Source: Prevotella sp. (lineage in GTDB: Bacteria > Bacteroidota > Bacteroidia > Bacteroidales > Bacteroidaceae). From it: 37,635 nt of DNA. The notes beneath the pieces were generated by a model. It ran no database searches. It saw nothing but the letters and a program-made list of their open reading frames with translations, and was not told the origin of the DNA. The translations under genes and the position numbers were made by a program. The stretch is taken from the NCBI GenBank assembly GCA_017961115.1, contig JAGCXX010000118.1, forward strand, positions 1 to 37,635. The letters are read 5' to 3'. This document shows positions 1-8,532 of this stretch, piece after piece. Numbering within the stretch: the first letter of the stretch is position 1; the number at the start of each line of letters is the position of its first letter.

Positions 1-168
1 GTTGTGACCACGCCCGACGGCAAACAGCACATCATGCTTTATGAAGCCAACCGATTGTTGGGGGATGAGTGGCACAGGAGTGTGATGATGCAATACATAA
101 CTTGGGACAAGAACGGACTTCCGGTTTTTGGGAAGCCTGTCATGGAATATGGAAGTCCTGAATTATGA
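1..168 (+). CDS. C-terminal end of a GH43-family glycosidase (partial)
   Basis: The first 168 bases are an open frame (55 codons plus TGA) cut by the window start. The peptide contains HIMLYEANRLLG and ends QYITWDKNGLPVFGKPVMEY. That is the usual closing of the GH43 five-bladed propeller, where a 'xxTWDxxGxPxFGxPV' strand ends the domain. GH43 enzymes are mainly arabinofuranosidases, xylosidases and arabinanases, which fits the hemicellulase genes downstream. The gene converges on the HTCS gene, leaving 75 bases between the two stops. Only the tail is visible, so subfamily, substrate and signal peptide cannot be judged. Confidence 0.6.
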   Translation, partial: VVTTPDGKQHIMLYEANRLLGDEWHRSVMMQYITWDKNGLPVFGKPVMEYGSPEL

Positions 169-243
169 CAAGTATATCATTATGTAAAGTAGTCGTTAAA
201 TATCGCACCCCAATTAATAATTTACGGATAGGAATCCTCAATC

Positions 244-3200
244 TTATTGAGCAGCATAATCTTTAGGAAGACAGCCAAATTGTGCCCTAAAGCATTTTGC
301 AAAATAACTGCTTGAGGTGAATCCCACTCTTTCGGCCACCTCACTGCTGCGACATCCCTCTTTGAGCAGGCGTGCTGCCCTGTTCATGCGCGCTGTCTTG
401 AGATAATCAGTGGGAGTCATGTCGGTGAGAGCCTTTATCTTGCGATAGAAACTGCTCCGGCTCATGTGGAGTTGCTCTGCCAGCGTGTCGATGGAGAATT
501 CCTCATCCTGCATATTTTCCTCGACAGACTTCTGCAGGTGCTCGATGAACAAGAGATCTTGCTGGCTCAGTCCGAGAGAGTTTTCCTTGCCTTCTTGCTG
601 AGGAGCCATGAAGCTGTCTATGCCCCGCATGCGCTCGTAGAACTGTTGGCGTAGGCGCAGCAGACTCTCTATCTGCAAGTGAAGCTGTCGGATGGAGAAA
701 GGTTTTTCCAAGTACAGATCGGCACCGCTTTCCATGCCTTCCACCTTGGCCTCAACCGACACCTTGGCGGTGAGCAGGATAACAGGCAAGTGAGAGGTGG
801 CCAAGTCATTTTTCAGTCTGCGGCATAGTTCATTACCGTCCATTCGTGGCATCATTACATCGCTGACAATCACATCCACCTCCTGATACTTCAGCAAATC
901 AAGAGCCTCTTGTCCATCGTGCGCTTTCATTACCTTATACCATTTCCGCAGCGACTCTGTGGTAGACTTCAGCAGTTCCTCGTTGTCCTCAACCAACAGG
1001 ATGCGGTGAGTCGGAGTTGTTGCCACAGCGCCATCTGGTTCTGATATCGTCTCGGTTGTTGCAGCCATCATAGGTTCCGCCTCCTCCGTCACTTCACCTG
1101 TAAGCGGGACAGTCAGGACAAAGCACGACCCACCACCTGGTGCGTCCACATACGTCAAGTCGCCATCATGGGCTTTTGCCAACATCTTGGCATAAGCCAG
1201 TCCCAATCCAGTTCCCAAAGTTGCAGCCACGGTATCTTTTCCAATCTGATAGTAGCGGTCGAAAATATGGTCAAGTTCTTCTGCCGGCACTCCAGGACCG
1301 TCGTCGATGACTGAAATGCGTGCGTCGTTCTCTGTTTGTTCAAGACGGACAATGATTTCCTCCTTAGAGTATTTTAGGGCATTCCCCACGAGGTTCATCA
1401 TCACCTTCATCATCTTGTCGTAGTCCATGGGGAGTACGACGGATTGCTGGGGCAGCTGCAACTGAATCTGCTTCCCTTGCACTTCCACAGCATTGCTGAA
1501 CTGGTCATAGATTTGCTGCAGCATGTTACCCATATCAGTGTTTCTGCGCACCAATGTGATACCACTATTCTCTTGTTTTTGGAAGTCAAGCAATTGGTTG
1601 GTGATGCCCAACAGGTAATTCATGTTGCGGCGAATGGAGGTAAGATGCTTCTTGATCTGCGACTCATCACCTTTCTCTTTCACCTCATCGCCAATGGCCT
1701 CCAATGGCAAACTCATGAGTGTAAGAGGAGTGCGTATCTCGTGAACCAAATCGATGAAAAATCTGATTTTCGATTGGAAAGTCTCTTTTTCCTGTTGTTG
1801 CTTGAAATCGAGCATCTGTCGCTGGTAACGCCGTTTCAGTCTGAATTGGATGAAGTGGTATGCCCCCACCAAAAGAGCTATGAGTGCCAATGCATATATG
1901 ATATATGCGAGTGTGGTGCGGTACCATGGAGATAGGATGGTAATATGGAGACGCGCTGTTTCAGCCTCATCCGACTGTCCGACACTACGAAGCATAAACA
2001 CATAGTCGCCTGGTGCAAGGTTGGCATAGGTAGCCTCCGGCGTAGTCGTTCCTTGCACCCATGTCTTGTCGAATCCCTCCAACATATACTCATATTGTGC
2101 CGCAGGCATGCCATTATAGTGAGTGGACCGGAAATGCAGGGTGAAGCTGTTGTCAGCATAAGGCAGACTGATGGACTCCCGGGTATAAAGAGGCACATCA
2201 AGTCCCAGCCTTTGCAACTCAGCATGGCTGTCTGCCGCATTGGGCAGGGTGAGTCCGGAGATATAAACCCTCCGCAAGTTGGTTTGAGGAGTCATCTCTC
2301 GGGTCTTGAGTTTGAATATGCCACCGTTGCCTCCGAACAAGACAAATCCATAACCATGTGTACACGATGACCGCTGCAACCTATAGAAGTTGGCCGCCTG
2401 GCTGAAGCCATAGATTTGAACATTGCCCGCATCGCGTGAAGGTCCCATGCGTATGATGCCAGCCGAGGTGCCCAGCCACAGCACTTTTTGGTCATCTTCC
2501 TCGATAAAACTCACCACCTGGTCGCGAAGGATGGTTCCCTCGGTGTCGAAGCGTGTGAAATCACCCTTCTCATGGTCATATCGATAGAGGCCGCCGCCAT
2601 TAGTGGCAGCCCATAGTATTCCCTGGCTGTCGCTATACATGACCGTCACCGTCTGTCGACCAATAGTTTTTGACTTGAAAGCGTCGAATGAGGTGCTGGC
2701 ATCGCGCTTGATAAACAGTCCCCTATTGCTCGAAGATGCCCACAACCAACCGTTGGACGCCTCCTCCATGCAAACAAACGAAGACATGGCACTAATGCTG
2801 GCATAGCCATAGAAATGGGCATTTTTGCGGTCATAGCGAGACAATCCCCATGAGGAGAGCACGTAAATATCTCCCGAATGCGTTCGGAAGATATAATTGA
2901 TTTCATTGCTGGGAATGGTATAGGGTTCGCTGTCGGAGAATGTGTGGCTGGTGATACCGCCCGTCTTGGTGTTGAGGATGAACAAACCATTGTGGCGGGT
3001 TCCTATCCACAAATCATCATTGTCAAGCATAAGGGCAGATACTTCGTAGGGGATTTTTCCCGTAGCAAGGGGCGTGATGCTCTTTGTTTCGTAATTGGCG
3101 GAGAAAAGCCCTTTGTCGGTTCCCAACCATAGGATACCCTGCGGAGTGCGGCACATGGCCCGCACAAAATTGGTTTCTGAAGAGTTGTTGAGTGTGGGAA

Positions 3201-4245
3201 GTGGGACGTACTCCACCCCCGACTGCAGCATAGCGATGGCATTTACTCCACCTGCTCGTGTAAGAACGAGCAAGCTGCTGTCGGTATCCCATTCCAAAGC
3301 ATTGACCATATCGTCGGATAGGCTGTTGCCACTGCTTCCTGACTGAACCATATGCTCCAAACGAGAACTTTGCGGGTTGTATTGGTAGACACCATTGTCA
3401 CTTCCAAAAAAGAGATTGCCCTTGCTGTCTGTGGTAATGTCATGAATGGCTCCCATATTGGGAGTATCCATAACAAGTTCCGTAGTCTTCTTGTCTTTGT
3501 TCAGCCGCATCAGTCTTGTATTGCTCGCCAGCCATAGTTCATTTCCAGCCTCAGTAATACTGATACGGTCCTTTTTGAATTGACTGTCCAGGACATCATA
3601 ACTGTTCACAAACTGACCGTCGGCTCTGAACACCACCAGCTTGCCCGACAAGGTGACTGCGTATATCAATCCGTCTGCGCCCACTATCATATCGCTGAAG
3701 AAACTGTCGTGACGACTGTCTTGAGCCAATTCTCCAGTCTTTGGGTTATAGTTGAAGATGCCTTGTCCGTAAGTCAAAATCCATATCATGCCATCATCAG
3801 AATTCATCACCTTGGTGACCGCTGATGATATCATCACACCATATCTGGTTTTTTGGGAGAATCTGGAAAAAGAGTTTTGCCGACGGTGGAATACATAAAG
3901 TCCAGATGACCCGCCAAACCAGATGTCGCCCTTATGCTCGTAAAGTGATATAACTGTGTTGGTCTCGTTGGGATTTTCCGATGTCACCATGTCACGATAA
4001 ACCCTGATACGAAGGCCGTCGAAGAAATTAAGTCCGTTCTCAGTGCCCACCCATAGAAACCCGTAACTATCGCGCAAGGCACACAGCACAGAGTTGTCTG
4101 AAAGGCCTTCACTGGTGGTGTACCTCTCAGAAACAACGGTCAGTTGTGCATTTGACGTCAGGCAACATGTCATTGAAAAGACAGCCAACCATAGGCATCT
4201 CGTTATAGCGCTTCGGATATTCATAGTTAAAGGCAATGATATCAT
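244..4245 (-). CDS. Hybrid two-component system sensor kinase/response regulator (HTCS)
   Basis: This 1333-residue protein joins a periplasmic sensor, a histidine kinase, a receiver and an AraC-type DNA-binding domain, the hallmark of Bacteroidetes regulators of polysaccharide loci. A signal peptide ends near residue 33. Two-component propeller repeats with LWxGT motifs run to about residue 650. A Y_Y_Y domain follows (about 690-772), then a membrane segment (about 779-800). The kinase has its phospho-acceptor His835 in LVHEIRTP, the N box NLVGNALKYS (951-960), the G1 box DDGPGVP and the G2 box GTGLGLA. The receiver has Asp1129 in SDVMMPRMDG and Lys1181. The AraC domain fills about 1250-1330. 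All catalytic motifs look intact. The first ATG sits one base after the acyltransferase stop; a second ATG seven codons on (MNIRSAI) is an equally good start. The likely ligand is an oligosaccharide released by the neighbouring enzymes. Confidence 0.95.
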   Translation of the reverse strand: MISLPLTMNIRSAITRCLWLAVFSMTCCLTSNAQLTVVSERYTTSEGLSDNSVLCALRDSYGFLWVGTENGLNFFDGLRIRVYRDMVTSENPNETNTVISLYEHKGDIWFGGSSGLYVFHRRQNSFSRFSQKTRYGVMISSAVTKVMNSDDGMIWILTYGQGIFNYNPKTGELAQDSRHDSFFSDMIVGADGLIYAVTLSGKLVVFRADGQFVNSYDVLDSQFKKDRISITEAGNELWLASNTRLMRLNKDKKTTELVMDTPNMGAIHDITTDSKGNLFFGSDNGVYQYNPQSSRLEHMVQSGSSGNSLSDDMVNALEWDTDSSLLVLTRAGGVNAIAMLQSGVEYVPLPTLNNSSETNFVRAMCRTPQGILWLGTDKGLFSANYETKSITPLATGKIPYEVSALMLDNDDLWIGTRHNGLFILNTKTGGITSHTFSDSEPYTIPSNEINYIFRTHSGDIYVLSSWGLSRYDRKNAHFYGYASISAMSSFVCMEEASNGWLWASSSNRGLFIKRDASTSFDAFKSKTIGRQTVTVMYSDSQGILWAATNGGGLYRYDHEKGDFTRFDTEGTILRDQVVSFIEEDDQKVLWLGTSAGIIRMGPSRDAGNVQIYGFSQAANFYRLQRSSCTHGYGFVLFGGNGGIFKLKTREMTPQTNLRRVYISGLTLPNAADSHAELQRLGLDVPLYTRESISLPYADNSFTLHFRSTHYNGMPAAQYEYMLEGFDKTWVQGTTTPEATYANLAPGDYVFMLRSVGQSDEAETARLHITILSPWYRTTLAYIIYALALIALLVGAYHFIQFRLKRRYQRQMLDFKQQQEKETFQSKIRFFIDLVHEIRTPLTLMSLPLEAIGDEVKEKGDESQIKKHLTSIRRNMNYLLGITNQLLDFQKQENSGITLVRRNTDMGNMLQQIYDQFSNAVEVQGKQIQLQLPQQSVVLPMDYDKMMKVMMNLVGNALKYSKEEIIVRLEQTENDARISVIDDGPGVPAEELDHIFDRYYQIGKDTVAATLGTGLGLAYAKMLAKAHDGDLTYVDAPGGGSCFVLTVPLTGEVTEEAEPMMAATTETISEPDGAVATTPTHRILLVEDNEELLKSTTESLRKWYKVMKAHDGQEALDLLKYQEVDVIVSDVMMPRMDGNELCRRLKNDLATSHLPVILLTAKVSVEAKVEGMESGADLYLEKPFSIRQLHLQIESLLRLRQQFYERMRGIDSFMAPQQEGKENSLGLSQQDLLFIEHLQKSVEENMQDEEFSIDTLAEQLHMSRSSFYRKIKALTDMTPTDYLKTARMNRAARLLKEGCRSSEVAERVGFTSSSYFAKCFRAQFGCLPKDYAAQ

Positions 4246-4246
4246 G

Positions 4247-5362
4247 TTAACACCCTACAATATACTTGCTTCCAGGAAGCAGCGACAACAGACGGGTGGT
4301 GACTGCGGCGCAGATATAAGTAAGGATGGCTATGGCGGGTATGGCCAGCCAAACTGGCAATGTTGGATTTGCGGGATTACCACCGATTATCCAAGTAGCG
4401 ATGGGTCCCAGATAGAGCATATGCATCAGGTACATACCATATGACATACGCGACAATGCATCAATCCAGGCCGGTGCTTTCGTGGAACGGATGCAGGAGA
4501 AGACCAGGAAAAGTCCGAAGGTAGCCAACAGCACGTTAGGAGTGCAAAACTCCCATGACCACTCCAAAGCCGGTGTCTCTATTAGTAGTCCGGGCTGGCC
4601 TTTCCACCAAAAGCTCCATGCTGTAAACACTGCCCCAATGAAGAAACAAATGATACCGATGGTCAGTTTTTGCCGGCGGGACCACTGAATATGCACACGT
4701 ATATAATGAGCCAAGACCAAGTAGCCTAAATAACCCGAACAATACCACAGCATACCATACTGATTCCAGAAACACTCGCCCCACAATTCTGGTTGCACAA
4801 AACGGTGAAGCCAGGGCATCAGGGTACTGAAAGCAAAAATACCCAAAAAGATGAGTTCCTCACGTGCAGAGGCCCTTTCCAACCAAGGTGAAGCAACAGG
4901 TATAATCAGATAGAGACTGATGAGCGGGTACATGAACCACAGATGCCCTCCCATAGACGGGAAGTTGAAAGGCAATGACTTGAAGTCGGTGAGAGACTGC
5001 TCCCATGTCATACCTCCCCAGCATAAAGGCAAAAAGGTGTAGAGCAACAGGAAACAGATGAAAGGCGGCAAGATGCGCAAGAATCGCCGACGATAGAATC
5101 CTGTCATCGTCTGTCCTTTGCGCAGGGGTACCAACAGAAATGCCGAAACTATCATGAACAAGGGAACAGAGACACGGCCCAAAGCACCATCGTAGAAGGC
5201 GACCCAGAAGCGGTTAGACTCGTTGGCAAGCATTGACATGCTACCCGCCAGACCCGATGAGTCCGCTCCATAGAAGTTCTCACTGGCATGCACCAGCATC
5301 ACCATCAGACATGCCAATACGCGGATGTAATCAATGAATACGATTCTCTTGTTTTCTTCCAT
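4247..5362 (-). CDS. Membrane acyltransferase, acyltransferase_3 family
   Basis: This is a 371-residue, very hydrophobic protein with about ten membrane segments. The N-terminus, KRIVFIDYIRVLACLMVM followed by LVHASENF, is the typical opening of acyltransferase_3 proteins, in which the His of the VHAS-like motif is thought to act in catalysis. Relatives transfer acetyl or other acyl groups across the membrane onto sugars, peptidoglycan or exported glycans. The stop codon is one base before the HTCS ATG, so the two genes form an operon with this gene first. Its role here is unknown. Possibilities are O-acylation of a surface glycan or handling of acetyl groups from acetylated xylan; both are inference. 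The ATG at 5360-5362 is the first plausible start. Confidence 0.8.
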   Translation of the reverse strand: MEENKRIVFIDYIRVLACLMVMLVHASENFYGADSSGLAGSMSMLANESNRFWVAFYDGALGRVSVPLFMIVSAFLLVPLRKGQTMTGFYRRRFLRILPPFICFLLLYTFLPLCWGGMTWEQSLTDFKSLPFNFPSMGGHLWFMYPLISLYLIIPVASPWLERASAREELIFLGIFAFSTLMPWLHRFVQPELWGECFWNQYGMLWYCSGYLGYLVLAHYIRVHIQWSRRQKLTIGIICFFIGAVFTAWSFWWKGQPGLLIETPALEWSWEFCTPNVLLATFGLFLVFSCIRSTKAPAWIDALSRMSYGMYLMHMLYLGPIATWIIGGNPANPTLPVWLAIPAIAILTYICAAVTTRLLSLLPGSKYIVGC

Positions 5363-5410
5363 GCCGTAAAATTAATGCTTTTCTGATAATTCTTACAACA
5401 CATCAACAAA

Positions 5411-5445
5411 AAAAACGCTCATCCATTGCCCGTCAGGGCGTTTTT
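5411..5445. terminator. Nested inverted repeats in the divergent acyltransferase/secreted-protein region
   Basis: Two overlapping hairpins can form. An outer one pairs AAAAACGC (5411-5418) with GCGTTTTT (5438-5445). An inner one pairs GCCC (5428-5431) with GGGC (5436-5439) and is followed by GTTTTT. The inner form looks like a short intrinsic terminator on the plus strand; the outer form would end in T runs on either strand. No gene end lies close by, so it may be an attenuator or a leader structure of the minus-strand operon rather than a true gene terminator. Confidence 0.35.
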
Positions 5446-5476
5446 ACCTGTTTTTCTTCTTTTTTGAACGCTGAGT

Positions 5477-5509
5477 TTTGTTCTTCTTTTTCAGGTTAGA
5501 CTAATTTTG
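5477..5509 (+). promoter_or_regulatory. Bacteroidetes-type promoter of the secreted protein/GH127 unit
   Basis: TTTG at 5477-5480 is followed after 21 bases by TAATTTTG at 5502-5509, matching the TTTG / TAnnTTTG promoter of Bacteroidetes sigma factor. A start of transcription near 5516 would give a leader of about 35 bases to the ATG at 5550. Confidence 0.65.
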
Positions 5510-5549
5510 TGGCATATAAAAACAAGCATTGTTTAACTTATTAGCCAAT

Positions 5550-6254
5550 ATGAACCAACGACTAATTTGGATTCTGGCAGGGATGACGAGCTTATGGATA
5601 AACTTGTCTGCGCAGACAACGTCCTACACTCTTTTGGATACTATGGAAAATGGTCCATGGCCCTGCGTCTATTATCTGCTCAACAGCAATGAGGAACTGG
5701 AAGAAATAGTCCCCAAGTCTTGGGCAGGTCATTGTGTTGATGAAAGCGACTGGATTTACGGATATGGACCTTTGAGCAACTCCTACGACCAATTCCGTGT
5801 CACAGTTTGGGCAAGTGAGGTGCAGCCTTTGCTTGTGCGACGCCACTTCACTCTCTCACATGACCAAATTGCCGCACTGGCACAAAGCCAAGTGACGCTG
5901 ACATGCAGTTACGACGAAAATCCACATTTCTATCTGAACGGGAAATCACTGTGGAGCCTCTCTGGATGGAACGACAACGAATACGCCACGCGCACGTTTA
6001 CTTCACGACATAAGGCATTGCTGCGTGAAGGTGACAACATTTTGGCCGTGTCGCTGCCGAAGGGTGCTGGCGGTGGTCATATTGATTTCGGACTGACACT
6101 TACCTGTCCCAATAATCCTGATGCGGTGGAAATCATCCAAACAGATGATGATACCTATGGTCGGGTTTATAATCTATTTGGAATGCTGTTATCCCATCCG
6201 ACACATCCTGGAATATATATCATGAAGGGGAAAACCATTCTCAATTTGCCGTAG
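5550..6254 (+). CDS. Small secreted protein with galactose-binding-like fold and Prevotella-type C-terminal tail
   Basis: The protein has 234 residues from the ATG at 5550; an in-frame TTG at 5529 is less likely. A signal peptide ends at LSAQTT. The body contains HFYLNGKSLWSLSGWNDN and LREGDNILAVSLPKG, a pattern typical of the jelly-roll galactose-binding-like modules in glycoside hydrolases. The C-terminus, VYNLFGMLL...GIYIMKGK, resembles the last strands of the short type-A sorting domains of Prevotella exported proteins and also ends the 1043-residue protein downstream. No catalytic domain is visible. It lies 98 bases before the GH127 gene, behind a good promoter, and may be an accessory carbohydrate-binding protein. 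The function is not known. Confidence 0.75.
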   Translation: MNQRLIWILAGMTSLWINLSAQTTSYTLLDTMENGPWPCVYYLLNSNEELEEIVPKSWAGHCVDESDWIYGYGPLSNSYDQFRVTVWASEVQPLLVRRHFTLSHDQIAALAQSQVTLTCSYDENPHFYLNGKSLWSLSGWNDNEYATRTFTSRHKALLREGDNILAVSLPKGAGGGHIDFGLTLTCPNNPDAVEIIQTDDDTYGRVYNLFGMLLSHPTHPGIYIMKGKTILNLP

Positions 6255-6258
6255 AATT

Positions 6259-6295
6259 AGTTAAAGCAGTTAAGCCATATGATTCATTTGCTTGC
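6259..6295 (+). repeat. 37-base shared element, copy A (upstream of GH127)
   Basis: This stretch, with the core TTAAGCCATATGATTCATTT, recurs with 35 of 37 identical bases as the reverse complement at 14255-14291. Both copies lie just upstream of a glycosidase gene in the same orientation relative to that gene. Here the distance to the ATG is 57 bases. It could be an operator or mRNA leader element shared by co-regulated genes, or a dispersed intergenic repeat. Confidence 0.85.
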
Positions 6296-6352
6296 TTTTA
6301 TTTTATTAGGACATTACATTGAAAAATGTGGAAATGCAAAACTTGAATTACT

Positions 6353-8431
6353 ATGATGAATAAAATAAGGATATGGAGCATCGTTGTCCTAAGTATGATA
6401 GCAGGACACAACAAGGCACAGCAGACAGTGTCAATGGTGGTGGAGAGACCAGCCATGATGGAAAGCAGTATCTTCCGCAAACCTCTGCATGGAGGGTATT
6501 TGAGGAAACTGCCCGTTGGGCAGATTCGACCCTGTGGATGGTTGGAAGAGGTGTTGAACCGCCAGCGCGACGGACTCTGCGGACAGTTGGGAACGGTAAG
6601 CGCGTGGCTCGACAAAAACAACAACCAATGGCTCAGCGACCGAGGTGACCATGGATGGGAGGAGGTGCCCTATTGGTTGCGCGGCTACTCCTCTTTGGCC
6701 TATATCCTCGATGACGAGGCAATGAAACAAAAGGCACAAGTGTGGTTTGACGCCGTGCTGAAGAATGTGAAGCCCAACGGAATAATTGGTCCAGAAGCCA
6801 TGGACGGCAACACCCAGAATCCAGAGTTGTGGGCCAAGATGCCCATGCTTTGGGCCTTGCAGACCTACTATGAGCATAGTGGTGATGAGCGAGTGTTGAC
6901 AGCCATGACCCAATATTTCAAATGGGAACTCACCATACCCGATGAACATTTCCTGAAAGGTCTGTGGCAGGAGAAAAGAGGTGGGGATAATGAATGGAGT
7001 GTAATTTGGCTCTACAACAAGACAGGAGATGCCACCATCCTGCCATTGATAGACAAACTGCACCGCTGTGGCGTAGACTGGACCATGAGTGACGACCTGC
7101 CCAACTGGCATGGAGTCAATGTGGCACAAGGATTTCGTGAACCCGCCACCTATTATGTATATAGTGGCAACGAAGCCATGCTCCAAGCAGCTTATGGCAA
7201 TTTCCAAACCATGCGCCATCACTATGGTCAGGTGCCAGGTGGCATGTATGGAGCAGACGAAAATGCCCGACAAGGTTATTTTGACCCACGTCAGGGAGCC
7301 GAGACATGTGCCGTGGTGGAACAGATGGCCAGCGATGAAATCATGATGGGCATCACAGGCGACCCTTTTTGGGCAGAACACTGCGAACAAGTAGCATTCA
7401 ACACCTTACCCGCCGCATTAACAGCAGATATGCGCGCGCTGCGATACATCACTTCTCCCAATATGGCCGTAAGTGACGGCAAGAATCATGCCCCCAGCAT
7501 TGACAACAGCCTTAGGGGCATGCTGTCGATGAGTCCATTCAGCAGCCGTTGTTGCCAACACAACCATGGTATGGGATGGCCTTACTTCACAGAGCATCTT
7601 GTTATGGGAACCGCCGACGGAGGACTATGCACCATGCTCTATGCCGCCAGTGAAACGACCACACAGGTAGGCAACGGACAGGATGTGAAACTCAGCATGG
7701 AGACCAATTATCCCTTTGAGGAGCAAATACGTCTGAAAATGTCGATGGATAAGTCCGTCCGCTTCCCCCTCTACCTGCGCATCCCATCATGGGCTGGGGA
7801 AGCCTCGGTGGCAGTAAACGGCATCACCGTGGAAGAACAACCACAATCCGGGAAATACCTCTGTATAGAAAGGGAGTGGCAAGAAGGTGACCAAGTGATG
7901 CTGACGCTGCCCATGACACTCTCCACACATGTATGGGTGCAGAACAAAGGCAGCGTGAGTATGAACTATGGTCCTCTCACACTCTCGCTACGCATAGAAG
8001 AACGCTACGGCCAACGCGACAGCAGTGACCCTGAAATTGTGCAAGACGACTCCCACTGGCAGGAGAACGTTGACAAGAGCCTATGGCCTGCCTATGAGAT
8101 TTTCGCTGACTCACCATGGAATTACTCACTCGTGGTGGATGACCAGTACATGCCTGTCGACTTCACCGTCAGCCACAAAGACTGGCCCTCAAACAACTAT
8201 CCCTTCACGTTGAAAGATGTACCCATTGAGTTTACTGCAAAGGGGCGAAGAATTCCCTCATGGGGATTCGACCAGACTGGCATGACCGATGTGCTTCCCA
8301 CTCGTTTTGCCCCCCGCTCAGGGGAGGAAGAAACCATCCGTCTGGTGCCTATGGGGACAGCACGTCTGCGCATCACCGCATTCCCACAAGCCGACACCAA
8401 CACCTCTGTTGACCCCGATTGTGAGGATTGA
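6353..8431 (+). CDS. GH127-type beta-L-arabinofuranosidase (DUF1680 family)
   Basis: This 692-residue exported protein of the DUF1680 family has a short signal peptide ending near KAQQ. The (alpha/alpha)6 barrel starts with LRKLPVGQIRPCGWL and contains GDHGWEEVPYWLRG. GH127 enzymes use a Cys nucleophile held by a zinc site of one Glu and three Cys. Glu317 and Cys319 in AETCAVVEQM and the adjacent pair Cys400-Cys401 in SRCCQHNHGMGWPYF match that layout, so the enzyme is probably active. Glu303 in GADENARQG is a candidate acid/base. A beta-sandwich occupies roughly the last 200 residues. The expected activity is release of beta-L-arabinofuranose from arabinan, arabinoxylan or glycoprotein side chains. 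GH146 and related DUF1680 families are alternatives. Start codons at 6353 and 6356 are both possible. Confidence 0.85.
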   Translation: MMNKIRIWSIVVLSMIAGHNKAQQTVSMVVERPAMMESSIFRKPLHGGYLRKLPVGQIRPCGWLEEVLNRQRDGLCGQLGTVSAWLDKNNNQWLSDRGDHGWEEVPYWLRGYSSLAYILDDEAMKQKAQVWFDAVLKNVKPNGIIGPEAMDGNTQNPELWAKMPMLWALQTYYEHSGDERVLTAMTQYFKWELTIPDEHFLKGLWQEKRGGDNEWSVIWLYNKTGDATILPLIDKLHRCGVDWTMSDDLPNWHGVNVAQGFREPATYYVYSGNEAMLQAAYGNFQTMRHHYGQVPGGMYGADENARQGYFDPRQGAETCAVVEQMASDEIMMGITGDPFWAEHCEQVAFNTLPAALTADMRALRYITSPNMAVSDGKNHAPSIDNSLRGMLSMSPFSSRCCQHNHGMGWPYFTEHLVMGTADGGLCTMLYAASETTTQVGNGQDVKLSMETNYPFEEQIRLKMSMDKSVRFPLYLRIPSWAGEASVAVNGITVEEQPQSGKYLCIEREWQEGDQVMLTLPMTLSTHVWVQNKGSVSMNYGPLTLSLRIEERYGQRDSSDPEIVQDDSHWQENVDKSLWPAYEIFADSPWNYSLVVDDQYMPVDFTVSHKDWPSNNYPFTLKDVPIEFTAKGRRIPSWGFDQTGMTDVLPTRFAPRSGEEETIRLVPMGTARLRITAFPQADTNTSVDPDCED

Positions 8432-8532
8432 TTGTATTTTGTCCTTTTATGAATAGTATTTTTCCACTCAAAAGTAAAAATAGCACTAATTTTACACCAG
8501 AATTTTTAAATTTTTATCTAAAATCCTTTTTT

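Noticed and set aside
6431..7390. 319-codon open frame on the minus strand inside the GH127 gene
   Set aside because: It is antisense to a gene with intact catalytic motifs; its translation is low-complexity in Cys/His/Gly and shows no domain.
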